Shown: positions 16,908-25,834 of the stretch, in pieces | How positions within the stretch are numbered: position 1 is the stretch's first letter | Layout: the number at the start of each line of letters is the position of its first letter | Assembly (NCBI GenBank): GCA_964586425.1 | Contig: CAZPHI010000009.1 | Location: 1-53,059, forward strand | Direction: 5' to 3' | Source: CAZPHI01 sp964586425 | GTDB taxonomy: Bacteria; Bacillota; Clostridia; Lachnospirales; Lachnospiraceae | Length of the DNA stretch: 53,059 bases | The notes under the pieces: generated by a model | Seen by the model: the letters and a program-made list of their open reading frames with translations, nothing else | Database searches by the model: none | Told to the model about the DNA's origin: nothing | Position numbers and translations under genes: made by a program

Positions 16908-17864
16908 TTATTTTACCATTTCAGCAATTGTATTAAGCATAAATCCATAGTATCCAGAAGCAATATTCAATCCATTATTAGTAACAGATGAAGTAAGATA
17001 TCCTGTGCTATCGGTATATGCAGATGCAATATTAACATATGCTACATTGTCTGTCTTCTCTGCTATCGCCTGAAGCTTTGAATTAAGTGAATCAATGTTA
17101 GCCTTTGTAATATATACAGTAGTTTTACTTTCATATGCTTTAGTAATTGGAAGCACTGACACAATGTAGATATTTGAATTTGGAAGCTTTGATTTTATGC
17201 TTCCTATAAGACTTTCGTAATTCTTTGCTGTTGTATCTACTATAGTATTAGTACTAAAACCATTATTAAGATCATTAATACCAAGAGTAACAAAAACCTT
17301 ATCTGGATTAGCGCTTACAACTTCATCAATATAATCCCCGCCCTTAGCAACAGTCATATTATTATTAGACACAACTCTTGAATCATCCAGATACTTATAA
17401 TACTCAAATCCATTAGCCAAAGCATCGCCAAGAATAATACTGTTACTGTAGTAATCCTTGCTTGTTACATCCTGTTTTTCAACAGTCTTATTAGTTGTAT
17501 ATACGCTATTGCCAGATGCAGCTGTTGTAGCCTGAGTAGTTTCCTGCTGGCTTGGATTAGTCTCCGCCTGCGATGGAGCCTTTGTCTGATTTTCATTTGA
17601 ATTCTTAGTTATATCTTCTCCATTAACAAGCTTTGAAGTTGCAGTCTCATTAACAGTTGGTTTAGAATTAATCTCAGCCTCTGGTGAATTGTTACTGCAT
17701 GATTTTAATATTATCACAAAAAATATCAATATAATTACTATTGCTACACCGCCAATAAACAAATTCTTATAGCGATTCCACATTCTCATTCTTTTATTAA
17801 TTTTCAGATCAGATTTTTTTGAAGTTGTCTCTTCAGCTTCATCATCATCGTAATACTTTCCCAT
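16908..17864 (-). CDS. Membrane-anchored SGNH-like protein lacking the catalytic triad
   Basis: 318 residues: acidic/basic cytoplasmic head (1-33), one membrane helix (about 35-55), Ser/Thr/Asn/Gln-rich linker (about 57-125), and an extracellular SGNH-hydrolase-like domain (about 138-318). The fold signature survives as ILGDA (144-148), a conserved Gly in VAKGGDY, and LGINDLN (194-200). The triad does not: the GDS serine is Ala148, and the DGLH motif reads NGLN with Asn297 and Asn300 in place of Asp and His. So it is probably a pseudoenzyme that binds rather than cleaves. GAGGTTAAG precedes the ATG. It lies between the GH13 gene and trmD in one direction. Confidence 0.85.
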   Translation of the reverse strand: MGKYYDDDEAEETTSKKSDLKINKRMRMWNRYKNLFIGGVAIVIILIFFVIILKSCSNNSPEAEINSKPTVNETATSKLVNGEDITKNSNENQTKAPSQAETNPSQQETTQATTAASGNSVYTTNKTVEKQDVTSKDYYSNSIILGDALANGFEYYKYLDDSRVVSNNNMTVAKGGDYIDEVVSANPDKVFVTLGINDLNNGFSTNTIVDTTAKNYESLIGSIKSKLPNSNIYIVSVLPITKAYESKTTVYITKANIDSLNSKLQAIAEKTDNVAYVNIASAYTDSTGYLTSSVTNNGLNIASGYYGFMLNTIAEMVK

Positions 17865-17919
17865 CTTAACCTCATTTCCGTGCCATCAATTGCACATAAT
17901 ATGTAACACCTTATTTTAC

Positions 17920-17953
17920 TCTAGCTCGAGCTCTAGCACTAACTCTAGCTCTG
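17920..17953. repeat. Short CTAGAG/CTCTAG repeat after the SGNH-like gene's leader
   Basis: Repeated hexamers CTCTAG and CTAGCT, with a perfect 10-bp palindrome AGCTCGAGCT, span the stop codon of the GH13 gene and the spacer before the next gene. Role unknown. Confidence 0.45.
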
Positions 17954-20062
17954 CTTGATTTTCCTTAATACAACTGCTGATTTAGCTCTAAGTCCAATGT
18001 CAAGCATTCCTCCTGGAAGACTATATCCCAACGGTTCAGTTCCAAATCCAGTCTCCGTTGTCATCATCACCTGTTCAACATCGTCATTAGATGTCAGCCC
18101 CAGCTCCCACACTGGAATTCTAGCACGCCGCTCATCATCACCATTATTAATAACTACAATTACAACATCATCACTTGTGAATCTGCCATAACATATCAGG
18201 TTATATTCAGCATTTAACTGCTTATACGAGCCATGCCTTAATGCTTCACTTTCCTTATGAACATTAATCATTGCCTTGTGAAATGCTATTAACTCCTCAT
18301 CTTCGTGTCCCCACGGATACGTTCTTCTGTTATCGGGGTCAGTCCAGCCACACACTCCAGCCTCGTCACCATAATATATTGTTGGTGCTCCCGGCCATGT
18401 CATCTGTATTACAACCGCTTCCTTCATAACCGCCTTACTAATACCAAACGATGCTGCTTCACTTCCTTTAGAAGCAACACGACCAACTGTCCTGTTAGTT
18501 CTAGTAAGGAATCTTGAATGGTCATGATTAGATAGTTCATTCATTGCTACCGCAAGCGACTGTCCGCCAAGTCTTGCCATATTGTGGTGCATTGCGCCAA
18601 AGAAGCTATCAGCATTACCAAGCATATCTTCTCTATATTCATCGCTATGCTTCTGCATTCCTGTAAGGAACCATGTAACAGGTTCCATGAATGCATCATA
18701 GTTCATGACTGTATCCCATTCTTTACCCTGAAGCCAGGCGTTAGAATCACCGTAATTTTCCGCAATGATTATTGCATTGGGATTAACAGATTTTACTTCA
18801 TCTCTGAATCTCTGCCAGAATGAATGGTTATAATCCTGACTATATCCCAAATCCGCTGCAACATCAAGTCTCCATCCGTCTACATTGTATGGTGGAGATA
18901 GCCATTTTTTAGCAATCCCTATTATATAATCTTCAAGTTCTTTGCTTCCCTCATAGTTAAGCTTGGGAAGTGTGTCATGTCCCCACCAGCCATCATACGA
19001 ATTATTATATGGCCATTGGTCATTATAGAACTTAAAGAAATTATGATATCTGCTATTTTCATCTATATATGCGCCACTTGCATATTCATCATCACTTGTT
19101 GAATAGATTTTCTCTTTATCAAGCCATTTGTTGAAGGAACCACAATGATTGAATACGCCATCAATTATAACCTTCATTCCAGCCTTATGAATCTCTTCTA
19201 CGACCTTTGCAAAAAATGCATTGCTCGCCTCAAGATTAATTCTATTCGTAACTCTGTTAATATACAGACTGGCATGCGTATTATCCATATCGCCTTCGAC
19301 GAGTTGTTCACCCTTTTCATCAATTATCACCGCAATATGCGGATCAATATAATCATAATCCTGTATATCATACTTATGATTCGATGGTGATACAAATAAC
19401 GGATTGAAATAAATCGCTTCAATTCCCAGGTCCTTCAGATAATCAAGTTTATCCACTACTCCCTGAAGGTCACCACCATAGAATTCCCTAACACCATCCT
19501 GTGCGGGATATTTGTTCCAATCTGTAACCTGAGCACTATATCCGCCAAGATATGCATATTCTCTGTCTTTGACATCATTATTGCAGTTTCCATTATAGAA
19601 TCTGTCAATATATATCTGATACATTACCGTACCAATTGCCCACTCAGGCACCTTAAATCCCGGCATTATCTCAAAATTATAATATGGATTAAGATCCTTA
19701 ATTACACCTATCTGATTGTAATAACATACAGTCTTTCCACTCTTCACTTCAAAATAGTAATATATCTTGCCCTCACCAACAGTATACTTCATCTCATAGA
19801 AATCAAATATACTATCATTATCAACTTTTACCATTGTATATGTTATATTATTGATTACTATATTAACTTCATCAACATTATACTTTGCTGTCCTGAATCT
19901 AAACACAACCTCTTCATTGACGTCTGGCTGTGGTGGATTCCTATATTCAGCTGTTGCGTCAGCAAATAATGCTCTTCTGTTAAGTACTGGCTTAACATTG
20001 GTAAAATAGAACAATTTCTTCTCTGCACTTGATAACTCTTCAAGTTCTTTAATTATTCTCAT
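17945..20062 (-). CDS. Cytoplasmic GH13 alpha-glucan hydrolase (neopullulanase/cyclomaltodextrinase-like)
   Basis: About 705 residues; start chosen at the ATG with GAGG five bases upstream, 13 codons inside the longest frame. No signal peptide. The N-terminal region (about 35-130) resembles a CBM34-type beta domain, then the (beta/alpha)8 catalytic domain: DGVFNHCG, DGWRLDVAAD (nucleophile Asp near 398), IIAENYG (acid/base Glu near 434), ELSNHDHSR (third Asp near 515). A C-terminal beta domain ends the protein. Expected to cut alpha-1,4 (and possibly alpha-1,6) links in maltooligosaccharides taken up by the cell. Exact specificity is open. Confidence 0.9.
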   Translation of the reverse strand: MRIIKELEELSSAEKKLFYFTNVKPVLNRRALFADATAEYRNPPQPDVNEEVVFRFRTAKYNVDEVNIVINNITYTMVKVDNDSIFDFYEMKYTVGEGKIYYYFEVKSGKTVCYYNQIGVIKDLNPYYNFEIMPGFKVPEWAIGTVMYQIYIDRFYNGNCNNDVKDREYAYLGGYSAQVTDWNKYPAQDGVREFYGGDLQGVVDKLDYLKDLGIEAIYFNPLFVSPSNHKYDIQDYDYIDPHIAVIIDEKGEQLVEGDMDNTHASLYINRVTNRINLEASNAFFAKVVEEIHKAGMKVIIDGVFNHCGSFNKWLDKEKIYSTSDDEYASGAYIDENSRYHNFFKFYNDQWPYNNSYDGWWGHDTLPKLNYEGSKELEDYIIGIAKKWLSPPYNVDGWRLDVAADLGYSQDYNHSFWQRFRDEVKSVNPNAIIIAENYGDSNAWLQGKEWDTVMNYDAFMEPVTWFLTGMQKHSDEYREDMLGNADSFFGAMHHNMARLGGQSLAVAMNELSNHDHSRFLTRTNRTVGRVASKGSEAASFGISKAVMKEAVVIQMTWPGAPTIYYGDEAGVCGWTDPDNRRTYPWGHEDEELIAFHKAMINVHKESEALRHGSYKQLNAEYNLICYGRFTSDDVVIVVINNGDDERRARIPVWELGLTSNDDVEQVMMTTETGFGTEPLGYSLPGGMLDIGLRAKSAVVLRKIKQS

Positions 20063-20128
20063 ATTGCCTCGATTCTGCATTATATCTATTATCATTTTCA
20101 AATTCAGTAGTAATGCCTACTTCTATAC

Positions 20129-20157
20129 ATTTTATAACGAAAGGGAATTATTTTCAA
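20129..20157 (-). promoter_or_regulatory. Sigma-A-type promoter for the GH13 operon
   Basis: Read on the minus strand: -35 TTGAAA (20157-20152), 17-base spacer, -10 TAAAAT (20134-20129), about 65 bases before the GH13 start and just after a terminator. Same -10 as the tRNA promoter. Confidence 0.55.
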
Positions 20158-20173
20158 TCTATTTTTAGACAGT

Positions 20174-20205
20174 AAAAAGGACAGCTACCGATCGCTGTCC
20201 TTTTT
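20174..20205. terminator. Strong bidirectional terminator after ftsH
   Basis: 12-bp arms AAAAAGGACAGC (20174-20185) and GCTGTCCTTTTT (20194-20205) with an 8-base loop, A/T-rich ends giving U-runs on both strands. On the minus strand it separates the ftsH operon from the GH13 operon. Confidence 0.85.
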
Positions 20206-20376
20206 TGAGAAGGTATTTCACTTATTATGGGGTGTAACAAAAAATATATAATGTATTGGGGGGTTTTTACATTAATAATAATACCACCTGTCCATAAATA
20301 AGTGTTCACAAACCTCACAAATTTTGCAAGTATTTTTTGTGCATTTTGTACACGTTTTGTATTGATTTAAAAACAT

Positions 20377-22248
20377 TTACTCAAATATGCTCTTTCTTGT
20401 GTCTGTATTATCCTCTGTATTATCTGATTTTCTATTATCAAATAAAGCTTCAAATTCATCTCTAGTGATTTTTTCTTTCTCAAGCAGTAATGCTGAACAT
20501 GAATGCAATATATCAATATTCTCATTAATAATTTTTCTAGCCTTAACATAACACTCATCAATTATATTCTTAACTTCATTATCGATCTGACCGGCAACAA
20601 CTTCACCATATGGACGCTGATGCGCAAGATCACGGCCTATGAATACTTCATCACTGTCCGTATCATAATTGATAAGACCAAGTTTTTCAGAAAATCCATA
20701 CTTTGTTACCATAGCACGTGCTGTATCTGTACAACTCTGAATATCCTGTGATGCACCTGTAGTAATATCATCGAATATTAACTCCTCAGCGACACGTCCA
20801 CCAAGGCCAACTATAATGTCCTGAAGCATCTTGCCCTTAGTATTGAACATCTCATCCTTCTCTGGAAGAGGCATTGTATAACCTGCTGCCCCCTGACCTG
20901 TAGGAATAATTGAGATAGTGTGAACCGGGCCAACATCAGGAAGTACATGAAACAAAATCGCATGTCCTGATTCGTGATATGCAGTAATCTTCTTCTCTTT
21001 TTTAGAGATAATTCTGCTCTTTTTCTCTACGCCAATACCAACTTTAATGAATGCCTGTCTTATATCTTCATCCTTGATAAATGCTCTATTAGTCTTTGCA
21101 GCAATGATAGCCGCTTCGTTAAGAAGATTCTCAAGATCTGCGCCTGTAAATCCAGCTGTAGTTCTTGATAAACTATCTAAATCAACATCATCACCAAGTG
21201 GTTTTGATTTTGCATGAACCTGAAGAATTTCAAGTCTGCCTTTTACATCAGGTCTACCAACAATAACCTTTCTATCGAATCGACCTGGTCTTAATATAGC
21301 CGGATCAAGAATATCTACTCTGTTAGTAGCAGCCATTACAATTATGCCTTCATTAACACCGAAGCCATCCATCTCAACTAACATCTGGTTAAGTGTCTGC
21401 TCACGCTCATCATGGCCACCACCCATACCAGTACCTCTACGTCTTGCGACAGCATCAATTTCATCAATAAAAACTATACATGGTGCATTCCTTTTTGCTT
21501 CTTCAAACAGATCTCTTACTCTTGAAGCTCCGACACCAACGAACATCTCTACGAAATCAGAACCCGATATGCTAAAGAATGGTACACCAGCCTCTCCTGC
21601 AATAGCCTTAGCTAAAAGTGTCTTACCAGTTCCCGGAGGGCCTGTGAGAATAACACCCTTTGGAATTCTTGCTCCAAGCGCTGTGTATTTTTTAGGGTCC
21701 TTGAGGAAATCAACTATCTCTGATAATTCCTCCTTCTCTTCTTCAAGTCCGGCAACATTGGCAAATGTTACTTTCTTTCCCATATCTGTAGCAAGCTTGG
21801 CAGGGCTCTTACCAAAATTCATCATCTTTGAATTGCCGCCGCCATTCTGTCTTGTTATCATTGTGAATACGAATATTATCGCAATAACTCCGATTGCACA
21901 TGGTAATATAGTTGTTAACCACACGCTGTCTCTAGCTACATCATATAATGTATACTCGCAGTCCTTGTCATTAAGGTATTCTTCAATAGAATTAACATCT
22001 GAGACATAGAACTTATATGTCACCTTATCCTGTCCTTTTAGTACTACATATACAACACCCGTTGGTGTCTCCTGATTTTGTCTAATCTGAACCTCTTTTA
22101 CGCTCTCGTTTTTTACATCTTGTTTAAATTGCTGCAAACTATATTGATCATTAGTTAAACTGATGCGTGATGCAAGGAAATAGATTCCAAGCACTATGAA
22201 GAGTACTGCTATATATAATCCCCATCCGCCAAATTTTGATTTTTTCAT
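20377..22248 (-). CDS. ftsH: ATP-dependent zinc metalloprotease FtsH
   Basis: 623 residues. Two membrane helices (about 9-27 and 110-132) flank a small extracellular domain; then AAA+ ATPase with Walker A GPPGTGKT (near 203), Walker B FIDEIDA, second region of homology AATNRVDILDPAILRPGRFDR, and M41 protease with zinc motif HESGH (near 426) and the distal Asp in TTGASQDIQ. It degrades membrane and short-lived proteins. Last gene of the conserved spoVT-to-ftsH run. About 170 bases to the downstream terminator hold nothing recognised. Confidence 0.98.
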   Translation of the reverse strand: MKKSKFGGWGLYIAVLFIVLGIYFLASRISLTNDQYSLQQFKQDVKNESVKEVQIRQNQETPTGVVYVVLKGQDKVTYKFYVSDVNSIEEYLNDKDCEYTLYDVARDSVWLTTILPCAIGVIAIIFVFTMITRQNGGGNSKMMNFGKSPAKLATDMGKKVTFANVAGLEEEKEELSEIVDFLKDPKKYTALGARIPKGVILTGPPGTGKTLLAKAIAGEAGVPFFSISGSDFVEMFVGVGASRVRDLFEEAKRNAPCIVFIDEIDAVARRRGTGMGGGHDEREQTLNQMLVEMDGFGVNEGIIVMAATNRVDILDPAILRPGRFDRKVIVGRPDVKGRLEILQVHAKSKPLGDDVDLDSLSRTTAGFTGADLENLLNEAAIIAAKTNRAFIKDEDIRQAFIKVGIGVEKKSRIISKKEKKITAYHESGHAILFHVLPDVGPVHTISIIPTGQGAAGYTMPLPEKDEMFNTKGKMLQDIIVGLGGRVAEELIFDDITTGASQDIQSCTDTARAMVTKYGFSEKLGLINYDTDSDEVFIGRDLAHQRPYGEVVAGQIDNEVKNIIDECYVKARKIINENIDILHSCSALLLEKEKITRDEFEALFDNRKSDNTEDNTDTRKSIFE

Positions 22249-22265
22249 CTGTTATTCCTTTCTGC

Positions 22266-22793
22266 TTATATTGTTTGTATAACCCCGATATAAGGGAGAT
22301 TTCTGTATTTTTGGTCATAATCCAATCCGAATCCTACAACGAATTCATCTGGAATTTCGAAGCATGTATAATCAGCCTTTACTTCAAATTCTCTTCTTTC
22401 AGGTTTATCAAGAAGAGTACATAATTTGAGGCTTGCAGGATTTTTTTCTAATAACATAGGAAGAAGATAACTCATTGATCTTCCAGAATCAATTATATCT
22501 TCTACAATAATGCAATTTTTTCCCTCTATTGATTCATCCAATTCTTTTTTTATCTTAACAGAGCCACTTGAAACAGTTCCTGCTCCGTAACTGGAAATCT
22601 GCATAAAATCAAGCTTAACAGGTAAAGTAATTCTTTTTGCCAATTCACATGTAAAGAATACACTTCCCTTCAATATACATAAAAGGCTTACTTCCTTTCC
22701 AGCAAAATCATTATTAATCTGATTTGCGACTTCTTCAATTCTCTTCATTAATTTTTCTTCAGAGATTAATACACCAATATCATCTTTTGCCAT
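22266..22793 (-). CDS. hpt: Hypoxanthine phosphoribosyltransferase
   Basis: 175 residues from the ATG after GGAGGACGTT; an earlier in-frame start overlaps tilS and has no such site. The PRPP loop VEDIIDSGRSM, FMQISSYGAGTVSSG and the C-terminal DEFVVGFGLDYDQKYRNLPYIG are typical. Salvages hypoxanthine and guanine to nucleotides. Order tilS-hpt-ftsH matches Bacillus. Confidence 0.97.
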   Translation of the reverse strand: MAKDDIGVLISEEKLMKRIEEVANQINNDFAGKEVSLLCILKGSVFFTCELAKRITLPVKLDFMQISSYGAGTVSSGSVKIKKELDESIEGKNCIIVEDIIDSGRSMSYLLPMLLEKNPASLKLCTLLDKPERREFEVKADYTCFEIPDEFVVGFGLDYDQKYRNLPYIGVIQTI

Positions 22794-22812
22794 AACGTCC
22801 TCCATATAAAAT

Positions 22813-24231
22813 TCAAATTTTTTCCAACTGTATCTTAACAACTCGCTTTGTAGATTCATCTACCATATAACTGCAACCCGCTCTTAGTCCGGGTATCCAG
22901 ATAATTTCGCTGTCCACTGCAAATAGCTTTATACTGTCGCGTTCGTCTTTTGGGACCTTCACATCAATGAGATAGTCCTTTAATTTCTTCCTATTCCCAT
23001 CACTATTAATTACTATATAGTCGCCGGGTTTTCTACCTCGAAAGACAGGTTTAGCTTTCATTTTATCATAATCAAAGTATTTCGTATAGTCATTTGATAC
23101 GTTTTTTATATTTTTAATATTAATACTTCCATCTACAATAATTTCCATAGTAAAGTCATCTAATTCATGACTCGTCCTGTTCTCCAATGCTTTCTCTCCC
23201 GCTTCACGCTCTGCATTCAACATCGCAGGATCCTGTTTTGACAGAATTACCGAATCATAACCCCTTTTGGCACTAATTCGATAAGCAACATTCACCTGTT
23301 TTCCAACCTGCATCTCAAACAATCGGTCAACAAGATTAATATGAACGCTGTATATATCCTTTTGATGACCTGCAAGCAGCACAAGCATTTGCCTGATAAG
23401 CGTTGTCCTTACCACCTTATGCATCCGTGAAAATGCTTTTGCGTCAATACACACAGAGTGAACCATATCGCCTGTCTTACCGTCAGCATTAATTATAACA
23501 CATTCTTTTATTGCTGTTTCCACACAACTTTGGATAAAATCCTGACTTTCTCGCATCATATCTGCCATACTGCACACATTCTCAACTACAGATGGATTAA
23601 TTGTCTTTGCAATCTCAGGTATTATTATGTTACGCAGACGGTTTCTTGTATACTCATCCTGAAGATTAGTTGAATCCGTAACATAAGTCCTATTCTTCTG
23701 AGCCAGATATTCTTCAATATCCTTTCTTCGAACACACAGAAGTGGTCGAATTATTCCATCTCTTTGCGGCCACATCCCTGATGCTCCCTGTATCTTACTT
23801 CCTCTGAATATATTATGGAGTACTGTTTCACACTGGTCGTCCATGTGATGGGCAACTGCTATCTTTCCGCATTCTCCATACTCCTCGGCCTCTTTCCTAA
23901 AGCATTCATATCTGTACTTTCGTCCAGCTTCCTCTACCGACAGATGTTCTGTCTTTGCGATATCCATTATCTTTACGCTGTATATCTTAAGAGGAATATT
24001 CATCTCTCTGCACAAATCTACGCAAAATTGCTGGTCTCTCAGTGCTTCCTCACCACGAATATTATGATTAACATGAACACATTGTATATTAAAATCTATT
24101 CTGTTAGATATTTCTTTTAGCACAAGAAGAAGGCACACTGAATCGGCTCCACCTGAGAGACCTACAATCACTGTGTCTTTATTCGTAATCATACTATTAT
24201 CCTGTACGTACTCTAATATCCTGTTAATCAT
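22813..24231 (-). CDS. tilS: tRNA(Ile)-lysidine synthase
   Basis: 472 residues from the ATG after GGAGATAGTG. N-terminal PP-loop ATPase GLSGGADSVC (near 27), HxxDD-type segment AHHMDDQCETVLHNIFRGS, central substrate domain, and the C-terminal TilS_C domain with FRGRKPGDY (near 400). It puts lysine on C34 of the AUA-reading tRNA-Ile and is essential in most bacteria. It sits between the SpoIIE-like and hpt genes. Confidence 0.96.
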   Translation of the reverse strand: MINRILEYVQDNSMITNKDTVIVGLSGGADSVCLLLVLKEISNRIDFNIQCVHVNHNIRGEEALRDQQFCVDLCREMNIPLKIYSVKIMDIAKTEHLSVEEAGRKYRYECFRKEAEEYGECGKIAVAHHMDDQCETVLHNIFRGSKIQGASGMWPQRDGIIRPLLCVRRKDIEEYLAQKNRTYVTDSTNLQDEYTRNRLRNIIIPEIAKTINPSVVENVCSMADMMRESQDFIQSCVETAIKECVIINADGKTGDMVHSVCIDAKAFSRMHKVVRTTLIRQMLVLLAGHQKDIYSVHINLVDRLFEMQVGKQVNVAYRISAKRGYDSVILSKQDPAMLNAEREAGEKALENRTSHELDDFTMEIIVDGSINIKNIKNVSNDYTKYFDYDKMKAKPVFRGRKPGDYIVINSDGNRKKLKDYLIDVKVPKDERDSIKLFAVDSEIIWIPGLRAGCSYMVDESTKRVVKIQLEKI

Positions 24232-24272
24232 CACTATCTCCATTCTAAAGTATCTTATATATCAATATCACA

Positions 24273-25022
24273 CTATGCATAATAAGATATGCCGGCTACC
24301 ATAACTGTCATATCATCCTTAGCAATGTTGTCGTTATATTCTAATGCAATCTCAAGAATCCTCTCAGCCATGGCCTGTGGTTGATAGATATCTATTGTTG
24401 ATATAATATTCATCATTGATTGTTCCTTATTAGCAAATGGCATATTATCAAGTATACCATCACTTATCATCACAATATAATCACCCTCATATAACTTCTT
24501 CTGTATACTGTCAAAATCAACATTGGTAAGAACTCCTATAGGAAGTGTCGTGGATTGAATAACCTCCACCCATCCCTCTCTCCTGATGAATGTCGATACA
24601 GCTCCAAGCTTCACACAATTAACAACTCCAAGGAATCTGTCAATCACACACATATCAATAGTTACTGGTGCTTCTGCTGATTCACTATTGGCAAATGCTG
24701 TGTTAATCATATCAATAGCAACCTTCTCGCTAAATCCTGCTTCCATAAATTGTTCCATTAATTCAACAACAGTCTCACTTTGAAGTGATGCTGTTAATCC
24801 AGCGCCCATCCCATCGACCAGTGCTAATACATCTTGTCCACAATCAAGTGATGATATCATATAATTATCCCCAGAAACCTCTTCGTCATCCTTATTAGTG
24901 TGTGCAACTCCATATAAAACTCTGAATCTTGGTTCCTGAATGAATACGAATTTCTTATCTGTTTTATCAATTATATTGTGATTTGCTTCCGATGATTTGA
25001 AATTATATTCATATGTTCCCAT
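24273..25022 (-). CDS. Stand-alone SpoIIE-type PP2C phosphatase domain
   Basis: 249 residues, corresponding only to the C-terminal phosphatase of SpoIIE (the Bacillus protein is about 827 residues with ten membrane helices). Metal-binding motifs are kept: GDN in VSGDNYM (near 50), VDGMGAGL (near 69), MISDGILD (near 187) and the final AKDDMTV. No membrane helix is present. Its place between divIC and tilS is exactly that of spoIIE in Bacillus and Clostridium, so this is the spoIIE locus reduced to, or replaced by, a soluble form. Expected substrate: a phosphorylated anti-anti-sigma factor such as SpoIIAA. Confidence 0.85.
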   Translation of the reverse strand: MGTYEYNFKSSEANHNIIDKTDKKFVFIQEPRFRVLYGVAHTNKDDEEVSGDNYMISSLDCGQDVLALVDGMGAGLTASLQSETVVELMEQFMEAGFSEKVAIDMINTAFANSESAEAPVTIDMCVIDRFLGVVNCVKLGAVSTFIRREGWVEVIQSTTLPIGVLTNVDFDSIQKKLYEGDYIVMISDGILDNMPFANKEQSMMNIISTIDIYQPQAMAERILEIALEYNDNIAKDDMTVMVAGISYYA

Positions 25023-25056
25023 CTTTTTCCCCTCTTAACGCCTGATTTGTAAATAA

Positions 25057-25410
25057 TTATTTATCCGTTGATGGCTTAAATAATATCTCATCCTTATATA
25101 TAAGCCCAAACTTCTCTTTTGCAATCTCTTCCACATACTTTTTGGTTCTGATGTACTTCTTATATTCATCGAGTTCATCTGAACGACTCTGCTGTTCTTC
25201 AAGCTGTTGTGTTAGCTGTTCTTCCTGCTGCTTATATGCCTGATTCTTCTGTTCAAGTGATGACTTTGCAAACCAAATTGCGCAAAACACCACTGCCAGC
25301 ACTGCAACAATAATTACAATTGACACTGCATTATAACGTCTCTGTCGTTTAATTCTTTCTTCTCTTTGACGACGCGATTCGTATTTTTGACGTCTGCGTT
25401 TTACCTGCAT
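25057..25410 (-). CDS. divIC: DivIC/FtsL-like septum formation initiator
   Basis: 117 residues: very basic cytoplasmic head (1-27), one membrane helix (about 28-47), then a coiled coil rich in Gln/Glu (about 50-85) and a short conserved tail (YIRTKKYVEEIAKEKFGLIYKDEILF). This is the DivIC architecture; the protein works with DivIB and FtsL in the division complex. The start overlaps the end of yabQ by 62 bases in another frame; the ATG has AAGGGATG upstream and no later start is available before the helix. Confidence 0.9.
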   Translation of the reverse strand: MQVKRRRQKYESRRQREERIKRQRRYNAVSIVIIVAVLAVVFCAIWFAKSSLEQKNQAYKQQEEQLTQQLEEQQSRSDELDEYKKYIRTKKYVEEIAKEKFGLIYKDEILFKPSTDK

Positions 25411-25834
25411 TATGTATCATCCCTTTTCTTTTTCTTTTGACACTGACAATTCGCTTTCTAACTGTAATGATATATGATGAAAGCATTTTTTTCAATGCTT
25501 TTATCGGTATTAATATCACTTTGATAATTCTTGTTAATGTATTAACCACTAATCTGCTGAATGCATACTCATACATAGCAGCACCTGAGGCAAGGCCAAT
25601 AATAACAAAGCCTCTTATAACACCATTATTAGTCTTATAACCCACAACAAATATTACAAATCCGGCAATAATCCAGAATATAACATCTTCAATTATCATA
25701 CCAGTTATTCTCTTATGAATTACAATACGTCTTAATACTCTTATACAATCGTATACTACTGCTAGTATAACTCCATACGATAGTGCGATAGACAATAGAT
25801 ACACTTCTCCAAGAATATCATCACTGATAATCAT
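25349..25834 (-). CDS. yabQ: Spore cortex protein YabQ
   Basis: 161 residues with three or four membrane helices (about 8-30, 46-66, 70-90) and a strongly basic C-terminal tail. DCIRVLRR after the first helix is a YabQ hallmark. Needed for cortex formation in Bacillus. Start overlaps the end of repaired yabP as ATGA, which supports the gap repair described at yabP. Confidence 0.9.
   Translation of the reverse strand: MIISDDILGEVYLLSIALSYGVILAVVYDCIRVLRRIVIHKRITGMIIEDVIFWIIAGFVIFVVGYKTNNGVIRGFVIIGLASGAAMYEYAFSRLVVNTLTRIIKVILIPIKALKKMLSSYIITVRKRIVSVKRKRKGMIHNAGKTQTSKIRIASSKRRKN

Noticed and set aside
20206..20376. Possible riboswitch between ftsH and the terminator
   Set aside because: It lies downstream of ftsH, contains only AT-rich runs and G/C tracts, and no known fold could be recognised.
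21344..22009. 221-codon open frame on the plus strand
   Set aside because: It is antisense to ftsH, low in plausible motifs and without a ribosome binding site; it arises from the codon pattern of ftsH.
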